NCBI GenBank assembly: GCA_051881695.1
Contig: JBJEQJ010000019.1
Coordinates: 51,778 to 115,777 of the forward strand
From: CAYJFG01 sp051881695
Lineage (GTDB): Bacteria > Bacillota > Clostridia > Oscillospirales > Acutalibacteraceae
Length of the DNA stretch: 64,000 nucleotides
Reading direction: 5' to 3'
Shown here piece after piece: positions 16,215-24,834 of the stretch. How positions within the stretch are numbered: position 1 is the stretch's first letter; every line of letters starts with the position of its first letter. The notes under the pieces are model-generated. The model saw nothing but the letters and a program-made list of their open reading frames with translations. It was not told the origin of the DNA and did no database searches. Made by a program: the position numbers and the translations under genes.

Positions 16215-17927
16215 TTGAAAACAAAGGAAAAAACAAAGTCAGGTTCGCCCCTCCTTTGGATAATTAAAAATTCAAGGGGACAGCTTTTAAATATAATTTT
16301 AGTAGTAGCGTTTTACATTATCCTTGCGCTTGTCGGCGTATCGACTGCACTTATTGCAAAAAAAGTTATAGACTGTGCGGTAAGTGGCGATATGAGTGGG
16401 GTTTATTTTTACGGAGCAACCTACGCAGCAATACTTATTTCCACACTTGTTTTGCGTATTGTTACAAGGAATATTTACTTCCATATCGGTGCAAAGCTTG
16501 TAATGCACTATCGCCTGAAAATCTTTGAAACTATAATAAATAAAGACTATTTTAATGTATCGTCAATCCACAGCGGTGAGCTTTTAAACCGCATTACCGG
16601 AGATGTATCTATAATTGTTGACGCAATTGTGTCAATAATGCCGACTATTGCCTTTATGGTTACTAAGCTTATAAGCGTGCTTTCTGTACTTATTTCAATA
16701 GATTGGCGCTTTACGCTGATATTTATTGCCGCAGCCGCTGTACTGCTGTTTGTTTCTCAGCTTTTCAAAAAGAAGATGAAATCGCTGCATAAAAAGGCAC
16801 AGCAGACAGAGGGCACAGTGCGCTCCTATTTGCAGGAGGCTTTGTCGGGGCTGCTTATGGTAAAGGTGTTTAACTCAGAGGACGAGGTCTGCAAGCGTGT
16901 ACAGAAGCTTCAGACAGACAATTACAAAGTACAGATAAAGCGCAACGTAATTTCAATTTTTGCAAGCACAAGCTTTTCTTTTATATTTTCGGCAGGCTAT
17001 CTTTACGGCTTGCTTTGGGGTGCGTCAAATATAGCTTCCGGCATTATTACATACGGTACGCTTACAGCAGTTTTATCGCTTATAGGTCAGATTCAGTCGC
17101 CGATTTCTCAGCTTTCGGGAATACTTCCCCGTTACTACGGGGCAATTGCCAGCGCAGAAAGGCTGATAGACCTCGAAAACCTGCCCAACGAGCCAAAGCT
17201 TAATAAAGAGCCTGAAAATACGGAAGAAATATATGAAAACTTAAAATCAATAGTTTTTGATAACATTTCCTTCAGATACGACAGAGATATTGTGCTTAAA
17301 AACACCTCATTAACTCTTAATAAGGGCGACTTCGCCGTTATTATGGGGATTTCCGGCATAGGTAAAAGCACTCTTACAAAGCTTTTGATGAGCGTATATC
17401 CGCTTGACGGAGGCAGAATATATTTTGAGCAGACAAACGGCAAGGAGATTTTAGCCGATAAATCTGTAAGAAAGCTGTATGCATACGTTCCGCAGGGTAA
17501 CTTCCTCCTTTCCGGCACAATAAGAGAAAACATATCTTTTGCCTGCCCCGGCGCTTCAGACAGCGAAATTATGCGTGCGGCAGAAATAAGCTGCGCAAAG
17601 GACTTTATAGAAGAGTTGCCAATGGGGATTGATACTGTAATAGGTGAGCGAGGCTTGGGCCTTTCCGAGGGACAAATACAGCGTGTGGCAATAGCAAGAG
17701 CAATTTTATCCGGTTCACCGATAATTATACTTGACGAAGCAACATCTGCGCTTGATGAGGATACCGAAAAGCAGCTTCTTGAAAATATTAAATTGTTAAA
17801 CAATAAAACCTGCATAATAATTTCTCATAAAAGGGCGGCAGCAAGCGTATGCAACAGAAGACTGAGAATAATTGACGGTAAAATAATTGAAGTGGAGATG
17901 AAGGCTTTTGAGTCAGACACATATTGA
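16215..17927 (+). CDS. ABC exporter half-transporter (permease-ATPase fusion)
   Basis: This 570-residue type IV ABC exporter has about six membrane helices in residues 20-290 and a nucleotide-binding domain from about residue 335. Walker A is GISGIGKST, the signature is LSEGQIQRVAIARA with Glu replacing the usual second Gly, the Q-loop is YVPQGNFLLSG and Walker B is IIILDEATSALDE. It has no N-terminal C39 peptidase domain, so a separate peptidase such as the preceding gene would be needed if the cargo is a leader peptide. The start is TTG with GGAGGGTG upstream. It overlaps the next gene by 20 bases. Cargo unknown; peptide export is inference. Confidence 0.85.
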   Translation: MKTKEKTKSGSPLLWIIKNSRGQLLNIILVVAFYIILALVGVSTALIAKKVIDCAVSGDMSGVYFYGATYAAILISTLVLRIVTRNIYFHIGAKLVMHYRLKIFETIINKDYFNVSSIHSGELLNRITGDVSIIVDAIVSIMPTIAFMVTKLISVLSVLISIDWRFTLIFIAAAAVLLFVSQLFKKKMKSLHKKAQQTEGTVRSYLQEALSGLLMVKVFNSEDEVCKRVQKLQTDNYKVQIKRNVISIFASTSFSFIFSAGYLYGLLWGASNIASGIITYGTLTAVLSLIGQIQSPISQLSGILPRYYGAIASAERLIDLENLPNEPKLNKEPENTEEIYENLKSIVFDNISFRYDRDIVLKNTSLTLNKGDFAVIMGISGIGKSTLTKLLMSVYPLDGGRIYFEQTNGKEILADKSVRKLYAYVPQGNFLLSGTIRENISFACPGASDSEIMRAAEISCAKDFIEELPMGIDTVIGERGLGLSEGQIQRVAIARAILSGSPIIILDEATSALDEDTEKQLLENIKLLNNKTCIIISHKRAAASVCNRRLRIIDGKIIEVEMKAFESDTY

Positions 17928-19122
17928 TAATTATTCTGAATTTAAATTTCTGCTTTCAACTGTTTCAGCCGTTATTAACGGTACTCAGCCTCCCGTTATT
18001 TCCAAAGAACTAAACCAAAAGACTCTTTACAGCCTTGCGTGTGAATCAAAGCTCAGTATCTTTTTGTTTACATCCATTATGGATAATAAGAATAAAAAGA
18101 CAGAGCAGTGGCTTTTTGAAAAAAGCTATTTTTCTTTTATAGAAGCTGTCAGTAAAAAGAATAATCACGAGCAAACGCTGGAAAGCCTGAGAAAAATCTG
18201 TGAGGAAAACTGCATCCCCAATATTCCTCTTAAGGGTAGCTTCTTGCGGGGTTATTATCCTGCGCCGGAATTGCGCTATATGACAGATGTAGATTTGTTG
18301 ATTCATCCGCAGGACGAAGAAAAGCTGTCTGCTTTGCTTATAGAAAACGGATATAAAATGCGCAGTGAGGGCAACATTGACGATGAATATATTACACCGT
18401 TTAACTCCCTGCTTGAGCTGCATAGAAAACTTTTGCCGGATGGGTATAGTCTTACCCAGTATTTTAAAAACGTGTGGGAAAACGCAAAGCTTAAAGAAAA
18501 ATGCTCTTATACATACTGTATGGATGAGGCACAGCTTTACACATACCTCATTGTGCATTGTCTGCGCCATTTTTGTTCCGGTGGAATTTCCACAAGAATG
18601 GTGCTGGATTTATATATTTTCAGGCAAAATTTTAATGACGAAAAGCTCAACCGAAAAATTGAAGATACCCTTAAAAATATGGGGATAAAGGAGTTTGCCG
18701 ATAAGCTTTTGGAAATATCGTATAAATGGTTTTCGCCAAATGGCAAAGGACTGGAAGAAACGGTACTTGAAAAGTATATTATAGAGAATAAAAATATGGG
18801 ACAGCTTAAAAATATTGTTCTTGCAAAAGCGGCTTCTATGGAGCTTGACGGCGTAAAGGCTACAAAGGCAAGCTATATATTACACAAAATTTTCCCCCCG
18901 TACTGCGAGCTTTCATTACAATATGAAAGGCTCTTAAAAAAGCCTTACTTATATCCGTATTATTATCTTTGCTATATTGCAGGCAGGCTAAAGCAGGCAC
19001 TTACAGGGAAGAAAGCCTTCAAAACAATGAATACCATAAATAAGCTTGACAGCAACAGAGAAGCAATTGAAGAAATGAAAAAAATAATAGAGGAGCTTCA
19101 GGTAGAAGAATTTATAAAATAG
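17908..19122 (+). CDS. Uncharacterised nucleotidyltransferase family protein
   Basis: This 404-residue protein matches the uncharacterised nucleotidyltransferase group found in PqqD and lasso-peptide type clusters. IPLKGSFLRGYYP lies at residues 106-118 and RYMTDVDLLIHP at 123-134, with Asp127 and Asp129 as probable metal ligands. The rest is mostly helical with no further motif I can name. In the lasso-peptide setting such proteins accompany HprK-like kinases, but a reaction has not been assigned to this one. Translation is coupled to the ABC gene (20-base overlap, TTG start). ispD starts 45 bases after its stop without a clear terminator. Confidence 0.75.
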   Translation: MSQTHIDNYSEFKFLLSTVSAVINGTQPPVISKELNQKTLYSLACESKLSIFLFTSIMDNKNKKTEQWLFEKSYFSFIEAVSKKNNHEQTLESLRKICEENCIPNIPLKGSFLRGYYPAPELRYMTDVDLLIHPQDEEKLSALLIENGYKMRSEGNIDDEYITPFNSLLELHRKLLPDGYSLTQYFKNVWENAKLKEKCSYTYCMDEAQLYTYLIVHCLRHFCSGGISTRMVLDLYIFRQNFNDEKLNRKIEDTLKNMGIKEFADKLLEISYKWFSPNGKGLEETVLEKYIIENKNMGQLKNIVLAKAASMELDGVKATKASYILHKIFPPYCELSLQYERLLKKPYLYPYYYLCYIAGRLKQALTGKKAFKTMNTINKLDSNREAIEEMKKIIEELQVEEFIK

Positions 19123-19167
19123 CAGCCTTTAAAACGAAAAATCAATTCTTACGAAACGGTGATAAGT

Positions 19168-19869
19168 ATGGGCGAAAAAACAGCGGCAATTATTGTAGCC
19201 GCAGGAAATTCCACCAGAATGGGTGGGACCCCTAAGCAGCTTATTAAGCTTTGCGGCAAAGAGGTTATCTGCCACACGCTGTCGGCATTTGAGAAATCGG
19301 AATTAGTTGATGAAATAATTTTAGTATGCAGAGAGCAGGATGAAGAAGTCATAAAAGACATTGTTAAGAAAAACGGATTTTCAAAGGTGAAAGGCTTTGC
19401 CCACGGCGGCGAAGTACGCAGTCAGTCCGTTAAGAACGGTCTTGCACTAATAAGCGAGGATATAAGCTTCATTGCTATTCATGACGGCGCACGTCCCCTT
19501 GTAACGTCAGAAATGATTAACAAAGCTGTTGCATCCGCACATAAAAACGGAGCGAGCGCATTGGGTGTGCCTGTTAAAGATACCATAAAGGTGGTATCAC
19601 GCTCAGGTGAAATAATTGAAACACCGGACAGAAGCACTCTCGTTGCAATACAAACTCCGCAGGTGTTCAGCCGCAGTATTTATTTCAGCGCAGTACAAAA
19701 GGCCGAAAGCTCGTCTAAAGAATATACAGATGATTGCGCATTAGTTGAAGACCTGGGAAAGCCTGTATTTGTAACTGAGGGAAGCTATGAGAATATTAAA
19801 ATTACAACGCCGGAGGATATTATAACTGCCGAGGGGATTTTAAATAAGCGGCTTGAGATACAGCACTAA
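19168..19869 (+). CDS. ispD: 2-C-methyl-D-erythritol 4-phosphate cytidylyltransferase (IspD)
   Basis: This 233-residue enzyme is the third step of the MEP isoprenoid pathway, joining CTP and methylerythritol phosphate. The CTP-binding loop is VAAGNSTRMGG followed by PKQL, DGARPLV is at about residue 104, and TPQVF and the C-terminal KITTPEDI are conserved. Length is normal. It is followed 74 bases later by ispF, the fifth-step enzyme, a common pairing. The ATG at 19168 was preferred to an in-frame GTG at 19159. Confidence 0.93.
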   Translation: MGEKTAAIIVAAGNSTRMGGTPKQLIKLCGKEVICHTLSAFEKSELVDEIILVCREQDEEVIKDIVKKNGFSKVKGFAHGGEVRSQSVKNGLALISEDISFIAIHDGARPLVTSEMINKAVASAHKNGASALGVPVKDTIKVVSRSGEIIETPDRSTLVAIQTPQVFSRSIYFSAVQKAESSSKEYTDDCALVEDLGKPVFVTEGSYENIKITTPEDIITAEGILNKRLEIQH

Positions 19870-19943
19870 TAAAATGAATCCGCTACCGCACAGTATAAAA
19901 AAGGATAGATTTGAAACGGTTTTGAGAAGGGAGCTTTGGTTAT

Positions 19944-20411
19944 ATGAGAATTGGTCACGGCTACGATGTACATAAGTTAGTACAGGGCAGAAAGCTTATT
20001 TTGGGCGGAGTAGATATTCCGTTTGAGCTGGGCTTACTCGGCCATTCGGACGCAGATGTGCTTACTCATGCAATAATGGACGCATTGCTCGGTGCGGCGG
20101 CTATGAATGACATAGGAACACATTTTCCGGATAATGATGAAAGGTACAAGGGTGCAGACAGCTTAAAGCTTCTTGAATACGTCTGCAAGCTTTTATATGA
20201 TAAGGGATACCAAATAGAAAACATAGACAGCACAGTTATTGCTCAAAAACCAAAGCTCAAGCCATATATTGAAAATATGGCTGAAAATATAGCAAGGGTG
20301 TGTAAAATAGACAGAGGCTGCGTGAATGTAAAGGCGACAACGGAAGAAAATCTCGGATTTACCGGTGCGCTTGAGGGCATTTGCGCTCATGCGGTTGTAT
20401 TAATAAATTAA
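19944..20411 (+). CDS. ispF: 2-C-methyl-D-erythritol 2,4-cyclodiphosphate synthase (IspF)
   Basis: This 155-residue MEP-pathway enzyme closes the cyclodiphosphate ring. The metal site residues sit in GHGYDVHKL (Asp8 and His10), the second conserved block is GHSDADVLTHAIMDALLGA, and FPDNDERYKGADS and the C-terminal TTEENLGFTG are typical. Length matches the family (about 155-160). It is preceded by a GGGAG site. An inverted-repeat element begins two bases after its stop codon. Confidence 0.95.
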   Translation: MRIGHGYDVHKLVQGRKLILGGVDIPFELGLLGHSDADVLTHAIMDALLGAAAMNDIGTHFPDNDERYKGADSLKLLEYVCKLLYDKGYQIENIDSTVIAQKPKLKPYIENMAENIARVCKIDRGCVNVKATTEENLGFTGALEGICAHAVVLIN

Positions 20412-20413
20412 GG

Positions 20414-20578
20414 AAACACTGAACAAATCACGCTGAAAACTGTTTGTACCACTTGCTTGCATATTTTTCGTCAGTCGACCCGAAAATCCTCGCAACGCGT
20501 CGGCGTTACTGTGGTTTATTTGTGAACCTTACAAAAAATCTGACGGCGCAATATGCACAAACGATTTAATCAGTGTTT
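20414..20578. repeat. Inverted-repeat element, long copy (MITE-like)
   Basis: This 165-base element starts AAACACTGAACAAATC and ends GATTTAATCAGTGTTT, near-perfect inverted termini (14 of 16). The outer 90 or so bases match the shorter copy at 24826-24917. The extra 70-75 central bases are bounded by CGTCAG and CTGACG, themselves inverted. The internal pair TTGCATATT and AATATGCA would extend the hairpin. It has no coding capacity and lies two bases after the ispF stop. I do not recognise it as a named family. It may also serve as a transcript-end hairpin. Confidence 0.75.
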
Positions 20579-20592
20579 AATTAATTTTTTAT

Positions 20593-20621
20593 TTGAATTT
20601 TATTGAAATATATAGTAAGAT
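20593..20621 (+). promoter_or_regulatory. Possible promoter for the zinc-ribbon gene
   Basis: TTGAAT, 17 bases, TAAGAT lie about 40 bases before the ATG at 20663, in very AT-rich DNA just beyond the inverted-repeat element. Confidence 0.4.
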
Positions 20622-20662
20622 GAATACAGTAAGATAAATTTGTAAATTTATGAGGTGGTAAA

Positions 20663-21748
20663 ATGGCTGCTCTACTTGAGTACAAATGTCCGTGCTGCGG
20701 CGGCGCAATAGCCTTTGACAGCGCAACGCAAAAGATGAAATGTCCGTACTGTAATACTTCGTTTGATGTTGAAACCTTAAAATCATACGACGAAGAGCTT
20801 AAAAATGAAAAGCCCGAAAGTATGGAGTGGGACACCGTAGCCGGTACACGCTGGCAGGACGGTGAAAAAGAAAATATGTCTGTTTATGTATGCGACTCCT
20901 GCGGAGGAGAGGTTGTAGGCGACAAAACTATGGGTGCTACAAGCTGCCCGTACTGCGGCAACCCGGTAGTAGTAAAGTCGAGCTTTGCGGGTATGCTTCG
21001 TCCCGACCTTGTTATTCCCTTTAAGCTTGATAAAGAAACGGCAATAGCTTCGCTTTCAAAGCATTTTAAAGGAAAAATTCTGCTTCCGAAGGTTTTTAAA
21101 AAGCAAAATCACATAGAAGAGATAAAGGGCGTTTATGTTCCCACATGGCTTTTTAACTGTGATGTTGACGCAGATGCCAATTACAGAGCAACAAGGGTGA
21201 GAAGCTGGAGCGACAGCAGCTACAATTATACGGAAACCTCGTTTTATCACGTTGTAAGAGGCGGAGAAATGGGTTTTTCAAATGTTCCTGTTGATGGTTC
21301 TTCAAAAATGCCGGATGACCTTATGGAATCTCTTGAGCCGTTTAATTACGCTGACGCTGTAGATTTTCAGACGGCTTATCTTGCAGGTTATCTCGCAGAT
21401 AAATACGATGTTGATGCAGACCAAAGCATAACAAGAGCAAATCAAAGAATTAAGCACAGTGCTGAAGATGTTCTTCGCGACACAGTAATGGGATATTCCA
21501 CTGTTACTGTACAAAACAGCAGCGTGCGTTTTTCTAACGGCAGTGTTCGCTATGCGCTGCTGCCGGTATGGCTTCTTTCAACAAAGTGGAATGACCAGAA
21601 TTTTCTGTTTGCTATGAATGGGCAGACAGGTAAATTTGTAGGTAATCTTCCAATGGATAAGGGCGCATTTTGGCGTTGGTTTTTAGGAATTTTCGGAGGA
21701 GTGGGAGTTATTGCGTCTATAATTGCAATTCTGCTTACTCTAATGTAA
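20663..21748 (+). CDS. TFIIB-type zinc-ribbon protein with C-terminal membrane helix
   Basis: This 361-residue protein begins with a zinc ribbon (CPCCGGAI, then CPYCNTSF, residues 9-32) and has a second at about residues 75-97 (CDSCGGEV, then CPYCGNPV). A long middle domain of mixed strands follows. A hydrophobic tail from about residue 340 (WFLGIFGGVGVIASIIAILL) should anchor it in the membrane. It belongs to the uncharacterised TFIIB-type zinc-ribbon family that commonly stands next to TPM-domain genes, as here (43 bases apart). A role in envelope quality control is plausible but unproven. It has a GAGGTGG ribosome site. Confidence 0.8.
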   Translation: MAALLEYKCPCCGGAIAFDSATQKMKCPYCNTSFDVETLKSYDEELKNEKPESMEWDTVAGTRWQDGEKENMSVYVCDSCGGEVVGDKTMGATSCPYCGNPVVVKSSFAGMLRPDLVIPFKLDKETAIASLSKHFKGKILLPKVFKKQNHIEEIKGVYVPTWLFNCDVDADANYRATRVRSWSDSSYNYTETSFYHVVRGGEMGFSNVPVDGSSKMPDDLMESLEPFNYADAVDFQTAYLAGYLADKYDVDADQSITRANQRIKHSAEDVLRDTVMGYSTVTVQNSSVRFSNGSVRYALLPVWLLSTKWNDQNFLFAMNGQTGKFVGNLPMDKGAFWRWFLGIFGGVGVIASIIAILLTLM

Positions 21749-21791
21749 TTAACCGAAACAGTATGAAGCTTTTTGAAAGGATGACCGTAAA

Positions 21792-22589
21792 ATGAAAAAA
21801 ATAATAAGCATACTCTTTGTATGCGTTCTTCTGTTTTCTCTGACTCCGGCAGTATTTGCAGAAAATCCGGAAAAGGTGGTTGACAATGCAAATCTGCTTT
21901 CAGACAGTGAGGAAACAGCTCTTACTCAGAGCATAAATAAAATTGTCAGCGAGCAAAGCTTTGACGTTGTTATCGTTACAACGGATACAATAGATGGTAA
22001 AACTCCTATGGAATATGCCAATGACTACTACGACTATAACGGCTACGGAGTAGGTCCGAATAAAGACGGTGTGTTACTTCTTTTCAGTATGGAGGACCGT
22101 GACTGGTGGATAAGCCCAACGGGCTACGGAATTACAGCAATTACGGACTATGGTATTGAAGTGTTTGGTGATAACATTGTTGAGCAGTTCAGCGACGGTG
22201 ATTATTACGAGGGATTTGAAAAATTCGTTTCAATGACAGAAAAATTTGTTATTGAAGCAAAAACAGACAAGCCGTATGATGTTAACCATAAATATGTTAC
22301 ATTTATAGATTATGTAATTGCAGTAGGCATCGCTCTTTTAATAGCGCTTATAATTGCGTTTGTTGTTGTGTTTGCGCTTAAGGCACAGCTGAAATCAGTA
22401 AAATTCAAGGCAGGAGCAAACGAATATTTAAACAGCGGAAGCTTTAAGCTCAATAATCGCAGCGATTTGTTCCTGTACAGAACTGTTTCCAAAACAAAAA
22501 AAGTTGAGTCCTCTTCCTCGGGCGGCGGAAGCAGTACACATACCGGCTCGTCAGGCACCTCTCACGGCGGCGGGGGCGGAAAATTCTGA
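21792..22589 (+). CDS. Secreted/membrane TPM-domain protein
   Basis: This 265-residue protein has a signal peptide (residues 1-23, ending AVFA) and a TPM domain over about residues 28-150 (VVDNANLLSD, PNKDGVLLLFSMEDRDWWIS, GYGI). One membrane helix lies at about residues 175-198, followed by a cytoplasmic tail that ends in Ser/Gly-rich GTSHGGGGGKF. The tail is characteristic of the YgcG-type group. TPM domains are linked to photosystem repair in plants and to uncharacterised envelope roles in bacteria. The start has GAAAGGA upstream. It pairs with the zinc-ribbon membrane protein before it. Confidence 0.83.
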   Translation: MKKIISILFVCVLLFSLTPAVFAENPEKVVDNANLLSDSEETALTQSINKIVSEQSFDVVIVTTDTIDGKTPMEYANDYYDYNGYGVGPNKDGVLLLFSMEDRDWWISPTGYGITAITDYGIEVFGDNIVEQFSDGDYYEGFEKFVSMTEKFVIEAKTDKPYDVNHKYVTFIDYVIAVGIALLIALIIAFVVVFALKAQLKSVKFKAGANEYLNSGSFKLNNRSDLFLYRTVSKTKKVESSSSGGGSSTHTGSSGTSHGGGGGKF

Positions 22590-22644
22590 TTTATCCGCAC
22601 AGTATTAAGCCCTGCAAAAATTAAAAATTTTCAATATTTATCTA

Positions 22645-22673
22645 TTGACAAAAACTTATAGAAACACTATAAT
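22645..22673 (+). promoter_or_regulatory. Consensus sigma-A promoter for yceD-rpmF
   Basis: Perfect TTGACA and perfect TATAAT with a 17-base spacer, 51 bases before the yceD-like start. The match to consensus fits strong expression of a ribosomal protein operon. Confidence 0.85.
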
Positions 22674-22724
22674 ATTAAAAGTGTTTTATGATACCGTAAT
22701 TTTGCATAGCTTCAGAGGTGCGAT

Positions 22725-23219
22725 ATGCTGCTTGATTTAAAAAATGTTTTTTTAACAGAGAATGAACAATTAAGCAAAGCATATAGTCTGGATTTAAGTG
22801 AAATTGAGATAGACGGTATTAAGCCTATGCCAAAGCCGGTGGAGGTTAAGGCACAGGCGGAAAACAGAGCAGGCGTTGTTAAGCTTACAGTTAATGCAAA
22901 AATACAGTATGCAAGGCAATGCGACCGTTGCTCAGCCGACGCAATCCGGGAATTTAATTACACCTTCGAGCATACCCTGGTTGCTTCCCTAAGCGGTGAC
23001 AGTAACGAAAATTTTGTCGAAACTCCGGACTTTAAGCTAGAGCTTGACCCTTTAGTAACAGCAGATATTATTCTTGAGCTTCCCCTTAAATTTTTATGCA
23101 GTGAAAACTGCAAAGGCTTGTGCCAGGGGTGCGGAGCAAACCTGAATATTGAAAGCTGTAAATGTACCGGTAAGGAAATCGACCCTCGGTTAGAGGTATT
23201 GAAACAATTAATAAATTAG
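22725..23219 (+). CDS. YceD/DUF177 family protein
   Basis: This 164-residue DUF177 protein, called YceD in E. coli, is almost always encoded just before rpmF, as here. Two cysteine pairs are visible: CDRCSAD at about residue 66 and CSENCKGLCQGCGANLN near residue 125, which could bind zinc. The family has been linked to 23S rRNA accumulation or ribosome assembly, mainly from plants and enterobacteria. That is known of the family, not shown here. It has an AGAGGTG site and a consensus promoter upstream. Confidence 0.88.
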   Translation: MLLDLKNVFLTENEQLSKAYSLDLSEIEIDGIKPMPKPVEVKAQAENRAGVVKLTVNAKIQYARQCDRCSADAIREFNYTFEHTLVASLSGDSNENFVETPDFKLELDPLVTADIILELPLKFLCSENCKGLCQGCGANLNIESCKCTGKEIDPRLEVLKQLIN

Positions 23220-23265
23220 AGTACTTAATGTATTCAAACATAATATTTGCAAGGAGGTGCTGATT

Positions 23266-23448
23266 GTGGCAGTACCAAAGAGAAAAACATCAAAAGCAAG
23301 AAGAAACACAAGACGTTCTAATGTATGGAAATTAAGCGCACCTGCTCTTATGAAATGTCCTAACTGCGGAGAGTATAAAACAGCTCACAGAGTTTGCTCA
23401 AACTGCGGTTATTATAACGGCAGAGAAGTAGTTAAAAAGGAAGCATAA
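23266..23448 (+). CDS. rpmF: 50S ribosomal protein L32
   Basis: This 60-residue ribosomal protein begins MAVPKRKTSKARRNTRRS. It has the zinc-ribbon form with four cysteines (CPNCGEY and CSNCGYY), so it is the C+ version. The start is GTG at 23266 with AAGGAGGTG upstream. A GTG nine bases earlier would disrupt the universal MAVPKR start. A strong terminator follows (23468-23502). Confidence 0.97.
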   Translation: MAVPKRKTSKARRNTRRSNVWKLSAPALMKCPNCGEYKTAHRVCSNCGYYNGREVVKKEA

Positions 23449-23467
23449 TTTTTGGAAATTTCCCAAA

Positions 23468-23502
23468 GATAGAGGAGGAACTCATCCTTCTCTATTTTTT
23501 TT
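23468..23502 (+). terminator. Rho-independent terminator after rpmF
   Basis: An 11-bp stem (ATAGAGGAGGA paired with TCCTTCTCTAT, one G-U pair), a 5-base loop and an uninterrupted run of eight T. Confidence 0.92.
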
Positions 23503-23523
23503 GGAACAGGAGTATATTGCTTT

Positions 23524-24834
23524 ATGGCTGTAAAAATAATGTCTGTTACCCATGGCAGTCCTGCCGATAGAAACGGAATTTTGCCGGGTGAAACCTTAAT
23601 TTCAATAAACTCAAACATAATTATAGATGTGCTGGATTATCGGTTTTATCAAACCGATAGGCAGACTCTGCTTGTCATTTGTGATGAAAAAGGCAGTGAG
23701 CGGGAGGTCCTCATAAGAAAAAGAGAATATGAGGAGCTTGGTCTTGAATTTGAAACATATCTTATGGATAAACAACATTCCTGCAAAAATAAATGCATTT
23801 TTTGTTTTATCGACCAGCTCCCGAAAGGTATGAGAAAATCGCTCTATTTCAAGGATGACGACTCAAGGCTTTCGTTTCTCTTCGGAAATTACATTACGCT
23901 TACAAATCTTTCCGAGCACGAAATAGAAAGAATTATTAAAATGCACATAAGTCCTATAAATGTATCTGTGCATACTACAAACCCTGAGCTTCGTGTGAAG
24001 ATGATGAAAAATAAAAACGCAGGCAAGGCTTTGTCTATACTAAAGCGTTTTGCAGACGCAGGTATAAAAATAAACTGCCAGATTGTTTCCTGCCCCGGTA
24101 TAAACAACGGTGACGAGCTTAAAAGAACGCTTAATGACCTTACCCGGCTGTATCCGTCGGTTGAAAGCATAGCAGTTGTCCCTGTGGGGCTTACACGTTT
24201 TCGTGACGGACTTTATCCGCTTACACCGTATACAAAGCAAACGGCGCTTGAAACCCTCAGTATTATTGAAGATTTCGGAGATGAGTGTATAAAAAGCTTT
24301 GGTGCGCGTTTGGTGTATGCCGCTGATGAGTTATATATTAAGGCAGGCAAAAGCATTCCCCGGGCGGATTTTTACGGGGATTTTGACCAGCTTGAAAACG
24401 GTGTTGGCTTGCTTGCGCTGTTAAAGGAAGAATTTGAGTTCTATCTGGATGAGCTTAAAGCCGACGAAAAACTGAAACGTAAGGTAACAGTTGCAAGCGG
24501 AGAATCCTCTGCACCGTTTTTATCGGAGCTGTTTTTTGAGCTTTTTGATAAATTCCCGGGTGTACAGGTGCAAACAGTGCCGATAAAAAACAACTTTTTC
24601 GGCGGCGGTGTAAATGTCTCGGGACTTGTTACAGGCAAAGACTTAATTGAGCAGCTAAAAGGAAGAGATTTAGGAGAGTGTCTTATAATTCCGAGCGTAA
24701 TGCTCAGAAGAGAGGGAGACATATTTTTGGATGATACATCTGTTGAGGATGTTAAAAAGGAGCTAAATATCAAGCTTACAGCTGTTAATAACAGCGGAGA
24801 AGAGCTTATTGACGCAATATTAGGTAAACACTGA
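23524..24834 (+). CDS. DUF512 family PDZ-radical SAM protein
   Basis: This 436-residue protein combines an N-terminal PDZ-like domain (residues 1-60, GSPADRNGILPGETLISIN) with a radical SAM-like core. The cysteine motif is C-x3-C-x2-C in SCKNKCIFCFIDQLPKG near residue 90, followed by DDDSRLSFLFGNYITLTN. The C-terminal DUF512 region holds VPVGLTRFR. Its substrate is unknown; it is conserved in clostridia next to der, as here. Its last codons (Lys-His-stop) come from the left end of an inverted-repeat element, so the C-terminus may be shortened or altered against relatives. Confidence 0.85.
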   Translation: MAVKIMSVTHGSPADRNGILPGETLISINSNIIIDVLDYRFYQTDRQTLLVICDEKGSEREVLIRKREYEELGLEFETYLMDKQHSCKNKCIFCFIDQLPKGMRKSLYFKDDDSRLSFLFGNYITLTNLSEHEIERIIKMHISPINVSVHTTNPELRVKMMKNKNAGKALSILKRFADAGIKINCQIVSCPGINNGDELKRTLNDLTRLYPSVESIAVVPVGLTRFRDGLYPLTPYTKQTALETLSIIEDFGDECIKSFGARLVYAADELYIKAGKSIPRADFYGDFDQLENGVGLLALLKEEFEFYLDELKADEKLKRKVTVASGESSAPFLSELFFELFDKFPGVQVQTVPIKNNFFGGGVNVSGLVTGKDLIEQLKGRDLGECLIIPSVMLRREGDIFLDDTSVEDVKKELNIKLTAVNNSGEELIDAILGKH

